From Sweltsa coloradensis (taxonomy: Eukaryota; Arthropoda; Insecta; Plecoptera; Chloroperlidae), in assembly GCA_024449915.1 (NCBI GenBank), contig JAMZAV010001041.1, positions 620,001 through 684,000 on the forward strand: a stretch of 64,000 nucleotides of DNA. Reading direction: 5' to 3'. The position numbers were made by a program, and so were the translations under genes. Below the pieces are notes generated by a model. That model was not told the origin of the DNA. It saw only the letters and a list, made by a program, of their open reading frames with translations, and did not search any database. Below, one piece after another: positions 11,801-24,037 of this stretch. Every line of letters begins with the position of its first letter. The stretch's first letter is position 1.

Positions 11801-13806
11801 TCTCGACTCTCTCGGAAACGGAAAGACATCTCGGCGTACTTAAAGCAACAGATTGAACGTCATGAAGTAGCCTCATATGTTATTTATCACCGGTTCTCGC
11901 TCGAGGCGCCATCACCTTCAACATTCCTGTCTGCACTTCGGCTTTTATCCGCCCGGCTCCGGCTGAAAGTGACGGCGATATTTGAATAATTCTGGGAGTT
12001 CTATTGTTGAGGCCGTACGTATCTAGATAACGTAACATTGTGAGGAGGTTTACGTGTTATCGCGCCCTGGGCTGGGGGGTAATGTGACGCACGTGGCTGG
12101 GGGCGTCTTAGTGCGTCGGTTGACGACCCTGCCTTGCGGAAGTGTGAGCACACCAAGTACACAGTGGATGTGGAGCGTCACCAAAGAATATAATATCAAA
12201 TACAACGCAACAGATTTACACACATACTTTCTAGCCGTTTATGCCTTTAGCTGTACTACAGCCACTTAGTTTGTTCATGGGCTTTAGTATCACTGTCACT
12301 CACAAAGGGCTGCGTTTTGCGATTTTCCTTTGTGCGTGTACACAATTTAATAATACCGTAGGGCTATTGTATGCACGACGCAGAGTATTGAATATTCCAG
12401 GCGAAGCGCATGCCTTCAAACTCTTTGGTACGGATTGCTGTAGCTGTAGACAAGCTTTACCCAGGTGGCGAGTAAGCGTACTATTCTCTATAGTGTGAAC
12501 CAGTGAATAATGAAATCCCGAGGCTATATGGGTCTCCTATGGGAAATATACCTTTTATTTTATTTCCTACGCTCCCTGATAAGCATCCATATTAAATGTG
12601 CGTTTAAATTGATAACATGTCAATTTGCGAAAACAAACAAATAGCAGGGCTAAAATTTTAACAAGATACTTCTGCTAGTTTTCCTTGTTTTTGGCAGGAA
12701 GTGAGGTAGAGAGTTGTTCCCAGAGGAAGAGTCGAAAGCAATAATATAAATTATCAATATAAGTATGTCTTAAAAGACATATATTATCAAATAACGAATC
12801 CAAAGGTATCAACTTGCTTTTATCCGCTTAAATGACGAACTCTTTATTCTTTACTTCGTTTCAATTGTATGTGCCTTATTATTCCTTCCTTATACATTTG
12901 TCGTTCAAAAAGCAGCTTATATTTTCTGATGACGTTTGGGCTAATTAATTAAAATTGTTTTCTAGCCTATGCTACACATAAGTCTTTTAGTTTGTCAATA
13001 GCTTCAGAACACAGTTCATGATCAGTCCATAAAAGCTGAAAATTAAGTTACACTATATCTCATTGAAGTCGTAACGACCCAGCTTTGCTCAACGCTTTTG
13101 TGTTAAGGCTGTGTCGTAAGTCCGTGGAATAAGTGGCAAGCATTCACTTAAAGCGCCTTGTTGTTATGATATCGTGCATCACTAGTAATAATTCATACAT
13201 AACGGCGACGGTGTGTGCTTATGTGACGAATGTAGACCACATGTCCGTTGTTGCTCTATTATTCGCGGTGTTCGACATAATCTTAAAATGCATTTCCATG
13301 TAAATGACCATTTCGTGACAGGATTGGGGTATTCCTTCCATCAAGCTCTCGGGCGGACTTGACCGAAAACGTCTACGTCGTCGTTATTTGCTCTCGAGTT
13401 TGGACCGTGAGTAAGATTAAACAAATGTGGCAAGCGGCATGTTTACGAGCGGCTCATCCGAAATATTGCGCACCTTTGTAATGGCTATGAACTTCAATCC
13501 GCACTAGTGGAGGTGTAATTGATAATTATAAACTACGGACCGAGAACAACCGAAAAATTTCCTGAGTAAGTGACGCAGTGTTTCAGTGTACCCGAGAAAA
13601 TCGGCATTGGAATTTCAAATGACTTTCCGTTCGGTCATTGCAAGTCCCCCGACATAAACTCTATAACGACTTCTTATTTCCCATGTAAGACCATTATGCT
13701 GACCGCGAGGTTTATGTCTTCATAGAGTATAAATCGCGGCACCCTTGGCCGTTAAAGACGAGTCTAAAGTCTAGTTCACGAGAGTGATTGTGCTGCTACG
13801 TGTTTC
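8827..13806. other. unique DNA, no gene supported
   Basis: Open frames reach 105 codons (8,902-9,219) and 85 codons (12,241-12,498) but show no motifs. A 66-codon frame at 10,774-10,974 is rich in charged residues (Lys, Glu, His) and the most protein-like in composition, yet I recognise no family. The interval otherwise contains only the 26-bp tandem duplication described separately and AT-rich DNA. Confidence 0.45.
9737..9788 (+). repeat. perfect 26-bp tandem duplication
   Basis: Two directly adjacent, identical 26-bp units (9,737-9,762 and 9,763-9,788), each beginning ACACTGATTG and ending GTGACTA. No mismatches are seen, which suggests a recent slippage event, a short variable-number repeat, or a local assembly duplication. 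Confidence 0.9.
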
Positions 13807-13965
13807 CCACCGCTGGCACCTAGAAGTGAGCACTACCTGCCGGCCACCCCTTGAACTTCAAATGACCTTGGTCCAGACGCGCGCAGGTGTTTTACCACCG
13901 CTCCACCTAGAAGTGAGCACCACCTGCCGGCCACCCCTTGAAGACCAGACGCGCGCAGGTGTATT
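13807..13965 (+). repeat. two-unit tandem duplication, GC-rich
   Basis: Unit one is 13,807-13,894 and unit two 13,895-13,965. Both contain CCACCGCT, CACCTAGAAGTGAGCAC, CTGCCGGCCACCCCTTGAA and CAGACGCGCGCAGGTGT. Unit one carries about 17 extra bases between the CTTGAA and CAGACGCG blocks. A 93-codon frame (13,784-14,065) crosses both units and so repeats LEVSTTCRPPLE and QTRAGVL. The extra stretch breaks the repeat's regularity and the frame has no known domain, so I treat it as chance. Confidence 0.85.
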
Positions 13966-16615
13966 GATGCACGGGGACGTGTTCTTCAGGTGGTCGACTT
14001 GCAGAATTCCACTTTACAGCCAGCAACCTCGAATGCACGTCTCGCGACAACCGTCGATAAGATAACATTTATGTTGAGTGCTCGAGGGAAATTCAGTCAG
14101 ATTACTCCTCTAATAATAATTACTTCCGATTGCCTTGTCACCATGGCAACGTGAGTGGCGTAGTTGCCAAGTCTCCGGGTCCCGCAGGTGCTGATAGACG
14201 TACCACGTGACCGGGCCCCAATCAGCCATAGGACGGGTTAATACCTTCAGTTGCGTTCTCTAGACGTGAGTGGGCCTCGTTTCGCCGTTTTACCTAATTG
14301 ACTGACTTCCTCTAAGGGGATTCCCACGGGAGACGAGGGGATTGGAAATCTGCTGCTGGAGGGAGGGCGCAGGTCGTTTGATTGGGAGCTACCGGACCTT
14401 GTTGGCTCTGTCTAGAGGGCGCTGTTTGCGTCTGTTTCTGATCATTAACCTTTATTTAAAGTTACGCCATTGCTATGCTTCGTTTTAATCAAACGCGACA
14501 GAGTTTATAAGTTTTACACTTTTTCAACATCTTTGCCCTTTAAAGTTTAATTCGTCTTAACTAGACGCACGTTTGGTTGGATGAAAGTGCGTGCGCTGTC
14601 CCAATAAACAGTTATTCTGGTATTGCTTCCTGATGAATCCCGAGAGAGGCCCCCTCTCTGGAGATAACTTTCGAGATTGATTAAATGTGAGATTAAGTTA
14701 TTAAAGTATCTTGGGAGCTGTTCGTTTTGTGTTGTGATTGCGTGACGGCGTGTCAGCGTGGGATGATACGAGTCATCGGTGACTGTTATCGAACCACATT
14801 GAATAATTGCTGGGATACAGGCGATAGGTTCGCGCCACCGACATGCATTACCATTACCTTCGTTCTGTGACAGCTGAACACGAAACGTGGCAAGACGTTT
14901 TATGTTGCTCTGCGACAGACATTGTGTTTTCATGGCTATAATTTATTCACTCTACATATTATTATTATTTCAACTGACACTCTGCACATTACTTTACATA
15001 TGTTACGTAGTTGAAGTTAAAACATACGTTCTCTGCTTAAATATAATAAATGCCATCGTTGTTTTAATTAACACAACATTTATTTTTCTCAATCAATTTG
15101 ATTGTTATAATTCTCTGGAGGAGGCCAGTTTTGATTGCTAACATTTTATGTCTTTGATGATGCGTCTGGTTACTGACTATAACCATTTAAAGTACGCCAT
15201 GTATGGTGTTTTAATCAATCGACCGAGTTTTAGTTAATGCAGTGTTACAAATCATGCCTTAGATTTACTTAACAACGAGTTCTTGGATAGAGTCGGTTGG
15301 CTTCCATAAACAGTGATTCTATATTTCGTGAAATGCGGTAGCATGGAACCAAATTTATGGTTTCGATGGATTAAAAATGTAAATGATCATTCGTATTTGT
15401 ACTATTCATTTTGTTGTAATATGGCGTGAAAAGTTTATAAGTGTGATATTACGATTCATTGGTTGTATTAGCCACTATAATAAACATACAACATAGGTAC
15501 ATGCACCTTACTTTCGTCACACTACACATAACGTGCCGAACGGTTGAGTTGCTCTCGAAGGCATTGGTTTCTCAGCTAACATTTTTTTACATTTTTATGG
15601 ATTTCAGGCCCTATGTACTTTATGTTATGTATGTGCGCAGTATCAAATACGCTGCTAGACTCCTAGATTGTCATGTAAGGCTAGGCATAGTTAGGCTTTC
15701 AATCATTGGACACCTGGATGATAAATACTTATTCATGCATGTGATGATATTGCAATGGCACAAAGCATTTTTTTAAATTCACGTATTTCTGGACAAATAA
15801 CAAACATCGTTTAGTTGTCCCTTTTTAGTCTGCGTCTCCCACCTTTACTAGACTAAAACAATTGAATAAAATATAGGCCTTTGTGAAATCCGTGTCCATG
15901 GTCCAAAACTCAGTGAATATTTACGAGCACGAGTGTTTATATTCAACGTTTAGAGGCGAGGTATAACAAATATCAATGCGGGTATTTACGGAATATTAGA
16001 CTTGACAAACACGAAACTTCACAATAAGTTTCACTTCAACCAAGTTGCAAAACAGTCGCGAATTCTTAATAATATGGTCTGTGAAGACGGGTAGTGGCAA
16101 TCGTCCGAAACGCAATATTCCTTTGGTTTGGTTATTGTTTACATTGTAAATTACTAATTACCTAATTCGTTCATAATTAATTGTATTTTTCAAAATGTGT
16201 GTTCAAAGTGGGTAGCGAAAAGTGTGCTAAAAGTGTGATTTAGTTTTGTAGTTGTGATTAGCAGTTGTTCCTTCCTCGTTCATGGTGGGGTTCGTGCGCC
16301 CATAGACTTTTCTCTTCCAATCAGACTCACGCTATCACCGACTTCCATGCACATCGAATGGAAACTTGTTTATGCTCGCCCCTACACATCACTTTCCGTT
16401 CTAGGCAGGTTTTATTGGATTCGATATTTACATAAACAAATCTCGTAGGAAATCCACTGCGAAGCACGAAACATTCCCTGCGGTTTCAGACTGCCTAGGA
16501 CATGGCAGCCGGGCCGTCGTATCGCGCGCCGAGACTTATTCTATCGCCGTTGCAAGCATATCAATTGGAAACCTCGCTTCAAGATCCACCATATAAAAGT
16601 TGTGAGTGAATGAAT
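13966..16615. other. unique DNA, no gene supported
   Basis: Contains the longest frame of the window (128 codons, minus strand, 14,547-14,933) and a 105-codon plus frame (15,459-15,776). Neither shows a domain, signal peptide or low-complexity bias that would support coding. The 14,130-14,420 part is GC-richer. No RNA gene seen. Confidence 0.45.
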
Positions 16616-16690
16616 ATTTTTATTTTATTTTTTATTTATTTATACGTCTATCCTATTCAGTATAAAAACTGATTTACAAAGGAGGACAAC
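16616..16690 (-). mobile_element. degenerate SINE 3' tail
   Basis: An A/T-only run ending in ATTTATTTATA is followed by GTCTATCCTATTCAG and AACTGATTT. This matches, with differences, the tail-proximal consensus seen at 39,431-39,494, 42,788-42,845 and 63,650-63,695. Orientation is minus, with the microsatellite at the low-coordinate end. The head is absent. Confidence 0.4.
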
Positions 16691-16899
16691 TAATAATCTA
16701 ATTACTAGATGCAGAACAACAATAAACCTACATTTCGTAGATATTTGAATAGTCAGCATTACAACAACAATGCATTTAGTTTGCATTTAATAACTTTTTA
16801 GCTCGAGCACGTGTCCTGTGTGTTCGGCAATTTAGTTCGAGCATTTTCTTGCTCCCTTTCTTCAGCTCTCTAAATACATTCAATTCTCTCCCTTATCCC

Positions 16900-18325
16900 T
16901 TTTTCAATTTCGGGAAGAAACTAGGTCACTACCGGTTTAAAGTGGATGGTTAATATTTTTAAGAATTTTAAATCTTGCTAGGTACTGCAGCAATATTGGC
17001 ACTTTCTTTGCATTGTTACAAAATATAATATGTAAATTGTTAACTACTCTAAATTGCCTCATTTTTTTTCGTTTTGCATAATATTCATAGGAATTTTTCT
17101 CCAGGTTTCTTATATTAAAATATGCAAAGTTCTGCCATATTCCACGTCACAATATGCGCCTTGATTCAAGCTTGGCAATTTAAAACGTATCCGCGCACGC
17201 TGTATTAAATACACTTTGTGCTTTATCGAATGCAACGAATCTACTATTTCCACGTAAAGAGACTAGCGAATGTTGCAAAAAAAGAGCCAATAACGTTAAA
17301 TGTTCCTCCATGCCTCCGTGTTATCATGTCGAACAATATCAAAGGGTAGTGGATATAATTGTGAAATGTTAGTTGGTGTTTTCGCCGCTCTGGTCTGAAG
17401 CGCTCGCCTACGCCTACGAGGGATTCCCGACTCGTCTTGTTCGACTGTCGTCGTCAGCACCGAAGAAATATTCGAGTATTTTAGAATCGAACAAATAGCA
17501 ATTTCAAACGATTGTGTTCCTAAGCTCATCGCCATGTTACTGTGTAAACAAATCACAATTGGGAAATGCAGCCTCGTTTAAAATGAAACCAATCAAAGAG
17601 GAATAAGAATGTTTTTGAGAATCGATAGACCAAACATCCATGTTTTATTTGCCTCCTGTGTTCATCATAATCTTTCAACGTAAAATTATCTCATTTCCGA
17701 AATTCCAGCTTTATTACAAATATGACTAATCAACGAGAAGATAAAACGTATAAAATATCTATCATAGCAGAAATTTTTGGCTTTTAACATCACAATGCAA
17801 GTGTTCATTCGCTGTTCATCATCAACTCACAATGCAAACACATCGCAATAGGGGCAGTGCAGCCTCATTTTAAAATTGAATAATCAAGACAATATATAAA
17901 GTAATTTTGTGGGATAGCGTAAATAACTATTTATTTGTTATGCACTTTATCATCGCAAAGTAAAATCTACATTAGCGTATGAAATGTAAGCAACTGCTAA
18001 ACATATTAATTTAATGAGTACCATCTCTGATAAAAATTATTCCCTTTGCATGTATATAATATTAAAACAGAGGCGAAACGAAATAACAGTATTTTGTCGA
18101 TTATATGTATTACATTATCCTTATCCTATTATAATAGTCCTCATAACAGAACTTAATGTCTCAATCAGACACAACTAATAAACCACAATCATTAGAACAA
18201 ATCGACGACAACAAAGACAACCATGTTATTATCATACTCTTAATGTGAGTTGTAATTGCATTGGCACGAATAATAACAATGATTACAATGTGACTGTGGA
18301 AGGTGAACTAAGCTTAACTCGGTAC
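16900..18325 (+). repeat. large direct duplication, copy 1 (cleaner copy)
   Basis: This segment recurs at about 18,480-19,744 in the same orientation. Shared landmarks include GGTACTGC (16,981 and 18,555), GAATTTTTCTCCAGGTTTCTTATAT, GCCTTGATTCA, GTGCTTTATCGAATGCAACGAATCTACTATTT, CTACGAGGGATTC and a final block identical over 46 bp (18,281-18,326 and 19,700-19,745). From the GGTACTGC landmark to the end, copy 1 spans 1,346 bp and copy 2 spans 1,191 bp. Copy 1 includes the minus-strand frame at 17,296-17,556 (86 codons). That frame is not kept in copy 2, so it is unlikely to be coding. Confidence 0.85.
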
Positions 18326-18470
18326 TAGAGGTGGTCGCGTGACGTGAGTCACGCGTGAGTCACGCGTGACTCACGACTTTTCTCGTGATTGTGCGTGAAC
18401 GTGAATGCTTTGAATAGGTACCGTGAATTTGGTGTAATGTTCCAGCTCCGTGTTCGTGACACGTCGATCA
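18326..18470 (+). mobile_element. hAT-like transposon terminus fragment
   Basis: The sequence begins TAGAGGTGGTCGCG, resembling the CAG/TAGAGGTG terminal inverted repeats of hAT-superfamily DNA transposons. It is followed by subterminal repeats: three TGAGTCACG-type words, including a perfect 22-bp palindrome (18,354-18,375) centred on CGCG. The preceding 8 bp, CTCGGTAC (18,318-18,325), would be the target-site duplication. The second copy of the flanking DNA reads CTCGGTAC directly into TGCATTAAG, as an empty site should. No matching opposite end and no transposase are in the window, so only one end is present. Confidence 0.55.
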
Positions 18471-19745
18471 GTCAGTGACACCTATATCCTATTCCGGAAG
18501 ACCTTAAATCCCTACCGGTTAAGTGCTCGTCTAAATTTAACATTTAAATTTCCAGGTACTGCGCAATTGGCATTTCCTTGCATTATTACAAATATTACTA
18601 GTAAATTTTAATCTCAAATTGCCTATTTTTTTTTCGTTTTCATAATATCATAGAATTTTTCTCCAGGTTTCTTATATGAAATATGCAAATTCTGCCATAT
18701 TCCAGTAGGCATATTGCGCCTTGATTCAGCTGGCAATTTACAAATGTATCCGCCCTGTATTAATACCGTTGTGCTTTATCGAATGCAACGAATCTACTAT
18801 TTCGCGTAAAGAGTACTAGCGATGTGAAAAAAAGAGTCAGTACGTTAAATGTTCCTCATTGCTCCTGTACATGTCGAAATATCAAAGGTAGTGGAAAATA
18901 ATGTGAATGAGTTGGTGTTTTGCCGCTTGTCAGCGCTCGCCTCTACCCTACGAGGGATTCAACCAACGTTCTGTTTCCTCCTGCGCCGTCAGGCGACCGA
19001 AATATCGAGTATTTTAGAATCGAACAAATAGCAATTTCAAACGATTGGTTCCTAAGCTCATCGCCATGTGTTACTTAAACAAATCAAAATTGGGAAATGC
19101 AGCTCGTTTAAATGCCACATTCAAAGCAATAGATTTTTGAGAATCGATACAAACATCCAGTTTTATGCCTCCTGGTTCATCATAACTTTCGACGTAAATT
19201 ATCTCATTTCCGAATTTCCAGCTTTATTTACATTTTGAATCAACGAGAAGATAAAGTTAATAATTTTCTATCATAGCAGTAAATTTGCTTTTAACATAAC
19301 AAGTTCATCGCGTTACAAATCAAATGCACTTAATCACATCGCAATATGGTGTGATTCCTTCAATTCTTTAAATGAATACAGACAATATATAATAGTTTGG
19401 GGGCTAAAACTATTTTGTTGTACTTTACACGCAACGTAATTTACAATTCGTATGAATGTAAGACTGCTAACATTTATTTAAATGTACATCTTGATAAAAT
19501 TACGGTAAAATAAAGAGAGCGAAACCTGAAATACGTATCCTGGGTCGAATTCTATGTAACATTATTATTTTACCTATAAACATACCTTTTTCACAGAACT
19601 TAATTCTTCTCAATCAAAAACAATTAAACTTAGAAAATCGACGACAACAAAGACACTGTTATATATACTTAAGTATTGTATTGGCATTCAGATAAAACAG
19701 ATTACAATGTGACTGTGGAAGGTGAACTAAGCTTAACTCGGTACT
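18471..19745 (+). repeat. large direct duplication, copy 2 (indel-rich)
   Basis: Aligns with 16,900-18,326 along its length but with frequent one- to few-base losses, about 11 percent shorter overall. The final 46 bp are then exactly identical. The pattern of many scattered small deletions with a sharp return to identity fits unpolished long-read sequence or a second haplotype inserted by the assembler. A genuine old tandem duplication would not be expected to keep a perfect 46-bp end next to such decay, though it cannot be excluded. Confidence 0.8.
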
Positions 19746-22742
19746 GCATTAAGTCCAACAGTTACTGTTAGTCCCTCCTGCGCCCCTGGTATCAAGTGCG
19801 ACTACGTGCTAAGTACGATTGCGTGAGCCCCTGTTCAAATGTCGCGGGACTAGAGCTATGCGAGTGCGATTACTTAGCAGATTAAAACCTGGATAATGAG
19901 TTACGACGCTCCACTGTCTACTGCCTAATTGCTCGCTGCCGAATTCTTAAGTTGAGTCTTCATGACGGGGCCATTCGGCAGTTCCAATTTCACTTAACTG
20001 AGTGGGTATAGACTCTGAATTCGAATTTATTTTGTATATATTTTTTTTAAATTAATTAATTATTTATTTATTTACGTCAATCATCCACAATTATTAAAGA
20101 TTAATCGAAACGAACAAACCAATAAATATGTTACTTTTATTCCACGACCCAATATTGTATTTGTATTCTCATATCAATTACGATATTAAACATCAATACG
20201 ATATAATATTAGTATTGAGTGCTTAGAAGTGTGCAACTATTTACCATGCAATCAATCATTGTTTACAATTGCAGTTCTATTATGTTATATTTTATCACTT
20301 TTTAAATGTTTCAATGTTTGCCATTTAGAGTCAAACGGTACAGATACATCATTTTGTAGACGTAACCTGTAATTATCGTATCCATGGGCGTCAATGAATT
20401 TCCTTTGTGTACAAGTATATTTATATTGGTTGACCGCACAAACACACCAAATACCTTTTTGGCACTGTATTTTTCTTCTATCAGAAAACGTTTAAAACAA
20501 TGCTTGAATAGCTTGATGGAAATGTATTTGGCTAACCTAGTCTAAGCAGTATGGTGTGAAGTGAACTTAGTACTTCAGACGGCAAGTTGACTAAATGCGA
20601 CTTTCCTCCAGCAACGCTCTACTTTTGAACTACTGTGCTGTAGGGTAGTGAATAAAGAGTAAATTTATGTCAGATACAAACTATGTTTTGATAAATACAT
20701 AGTGTGAATAAACTTACATTTGTGTAATATCGTGTTTGACAGCGGAATTATAGAATTGTCTTCACTGTTCAGAACGTGAATCCACTGTTTGTGGGAGATA
20801 TGGGAACGATCATAAAAGGTAGCTTTGTAAATGTAGCTTTCGATAATTTTATTTAATTTCTTTGATAATGCGATTAGTTAGGCTATCTATTTCTAAGTTG
20901 CCTCTCTCTACATAATCATGCTTCGCAGCAAGCTCACTCCCAACCATCACGTTTGTATAACCTTCGGTTTTCTGCATCCAGATTATACGTGATTTACACT
21001 GTGAAAACATCCCCGGCTCCGCTATCTAAACCCAACACAAACAGTTTTAGAGGCGCGTGTATAGGTAGCCGCTTATCTCCCAGTACCGCGAGCCATTTAC
21101 GCTCAGCTGTTTTTTTTTTAAACTTGGCTATATAAACAATTGCTTGATGAAATACAACGCACTGATACCCTTGAGTTTGATGGTTCTAATAATTTCGAAC
21201 ACAAATGTTCATAAGATTCGATTATGAAACATTGTTTTGTCACGCACGTATTCATGCAATTACACAATAAAAACGGTTTTTGACAAAATGCCCGCCGTTC
21301 AGTAAACATCAGATTTTAGTTACTCGATTATCTTCTTTTGTCGACTAAATTTTTACTATGTGATGGTAGTTGTGTATGGGATTGTCTCGTAGTACTCATT
21401 CCCTAGAATTGACGTTGACGACTGAAGAAAAGAAAATAAACTTTCAGTCATGATTGCCGTCGTTGGGTATCGAAACCGTAACCTCTTTTATCAGAGTCCC
21501 GTGCGTTATACATGGACAACCTCTCTCGTTTCAAAACTACAGAGGTGCTCAACAAACCCGTTTTTTAAAAGTAAAGTAGTCTGCAGTGCGTGGTGACCGT
21601 TGCCCGCAGTGGAGGGCGCTCTCGTGCAACTCTTTCTTTATCATTTGGCCTGTGAACCTTAGATCATCTCATGCGTTTCTATTTGTTCGCAAACTCAACT
21701 CTTTTGATCTAAACTATTTAATCTTGATAAACGAACACACTCTTCAAGCGAAAGAAAGATTTTTGCAGCAGCCCTTCCCGAGGTGGCTGCGCTGAATATT
21801 GAACCACTAGAATGCGTGCGTGGACGCGTTTTACACACAAATAAATTACTTCACATTAAAAATACCTGTGGTCTGAATTGTATTGCACCATTCGTTCTTA
21901 ATTCCACCCAGAAAATGTTAGTTTATATTTGTTAGCTTTTAAATAGTGAAACAAGCCTGGTTATAATTATAGACTTCTCTCCTTCTATTTCTTTCCTTGT
22001 AATACGCCTTGCGTTCAAGTCATTACAAACGTCTATTACACATGCTCTTGGCGTTTCCACTGTCACTATCCAACAACATGATTAGTATAAGTTTTTTTAA
22101 TTATAACTTAACACTATAGTTCTTCTATTGGCAACAGTTTCTGTAGAGAAACACGAAGGCACGCAAGTTTTGATGTCGTCCGTCACGGAATTCACCTAGT
22201 TGTTTGCTATAAATACTTCTTGTGCTGTGAATGACGACTTCACTTCGGAACACTGTCCAAGATTCTGAATCACATTACTTAATAATTGTCTGTCATAATA
22301 TGAAACGTTTTAAGTCAGTAGTCACTCCTAATTGTTGGAATACAAAACATTTCAAGATTGAGAAAGTTTCATCATTTATTTATGTTTATCTAGTAAGGGG
22401 TATTATTGTCTATTTCGTAACTTATTAAGATGTGCATATTGTTTTGCAAATGATAGTAAATATTTCACACTACATTATAGAAGAGAGGTGTTTGGGCGTA
22501 TGGAAGTGAATGATTCATGTTACATATTTTCAAGTCAATGAATGATACTGATACAACTTAATTGATAGTATTTAAGTTCGTTGCATAAGTCAGACGTCGT
22601 GAGTTGACAGGTGTACCAATTTCCACTACTTCGTACTCAAAAGTTCTGTGAGCATACTTTTATAAGAATTACAGGCCTGGGTTTAGCATGGTTTCTTGTA
22701 CTTCATGCCATGTTTATGAATACGGCGTGAGGGTGCGTAAGT

Positions 22743-22763
22743 GGGGGGGGGGGGGGGGGGGGG
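22743..22763 (+). repeat. 21-base poly-G tract
   Basis: An uninterrupted run of 21 G followed by TTGGG. Such a run is prone to length error in sequencing and could form a G-quadruplex on the plus strand. It makes the minus-strand frame across it (proline run) artefactual. Confidence 0.9.
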
Positions 22764-24023
22764 TTGGGATGAGCTTGTTAAACTTTTTATCATCTTTATA
22801 ACTTTTATCCTTACTGTAAACCTATAACAATCCTTTTCAATTATTCGTAGTTTTATTTTTATAATTAACAAAGACAGACACTGGGAAGGAAACATTTTTT
22901 TTGCTCTAAGTAAGTGTGTGTTTCTAACAAAAATATCTCAGTTTATTTATTTATTACATGTTAAATGGTACTTGAATGTATTTCCCAATAATGCATGCCT
23001 TGAGAGGAATATGGATGCAATTATTTAAAACTGGATCTTTTAACGTAATATCTATGTGGTAAATAATACGAACCCATTATTTTATCCTGTGTATTGGCTT
23101 GCGGAGAGTGTTATAGAATATAAGAGCATCCAATGCAAAATAAATTATACTAGGACAGTTCACACATTGTTTCAAGAACACAACTTTATTTCTTTGAAAC
23201 GCCCTTCTTTGAAGTGATTTTATGCCAGGAATGTACATGCGCATAGCAGGATCTCCTTTGTAATTTCACCTCCGTCTGGAGGCTCGAGTGGTGCGTAGCT
23301 TGGCGCATTAGCCTCCATATAATTATAATGAGCTATATAGTCCCTGGACAAACTGAAAAGCTTCTTTTCTGCTCGCGTCTTGTCGCTCCGTTCTATTTAT
23401 TTTTCATTACCATGGCGGACCCGGCTTCCAGTACAATAACATCGAGTCCGGGACGAAATGCTGTGATTTACGTCAAGTTAGCTCCTGAATGCCTGGAGAG
23501 AAACTTTCCGTTATGATGAGAGTCGAAATATTTCACCCGTGTTGAAACTCTGGTATTTATACAATGCCAACAAACACGCATCAACTGTAATGCATTGTAA
23601 TTCCGATGAATTTATTCTGCAACTACAACATCAAACACTTTCAGTCTGCAACTATAACATCAAACACATGGTTAGTCCCCATTTTACTCGACTTGATTAA
23701 ACTGGCCTTTTGACCATTCAAATATCACATTCCCAGTTTAACGCTCGAACAAACTTGTCTCTGAGTTGCCAGTTTGTATATGTCCAGTATGAAATGCTAA
23801 AGGGAAATATTTTGGGAGATGCAATACTTTGTACATACATTATTTTTAAATTGCGAATTGATGCTGAAGTTTTTGTCTATCATAGGCTATTCGAATGTGA
23901 AAAGTCCAAACAAAATTTAGAAGGGGAGGAATCTGTCAGAATTGGAGTTTTTCAAGCGAATCATTTGCATTGTGACCGTCTCTAACATGGCGGACGTTGC
24001 TGAAGTTGTAACTATGTGAAGTA

Positions 24024-24037
24024 CCCCCCCCCCCCCC
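24024..24037 (+). repeat. 14-base poly-C tract
   Basis: A run of 14 C followed by TCCCC. It is the strand-mirror of the poly-G tract at 22,743 in composition, with no shared flanks that I can see. Confidence 0.9.

Noticed and set aside
14547..14933. Longest open frame, 128 codons on the minus strand
   Set aside because: No recognisable domain, no compositional contrast with its surroundings and no neighbouring exon-like frames; its length is within chance for six frames over 64 kb.
20030..20090. ATTTATTTATTTACGTC string resembling a SINE tail
   Set aside because: The match to the family stops after about 20 bp of low-complexity sequence.
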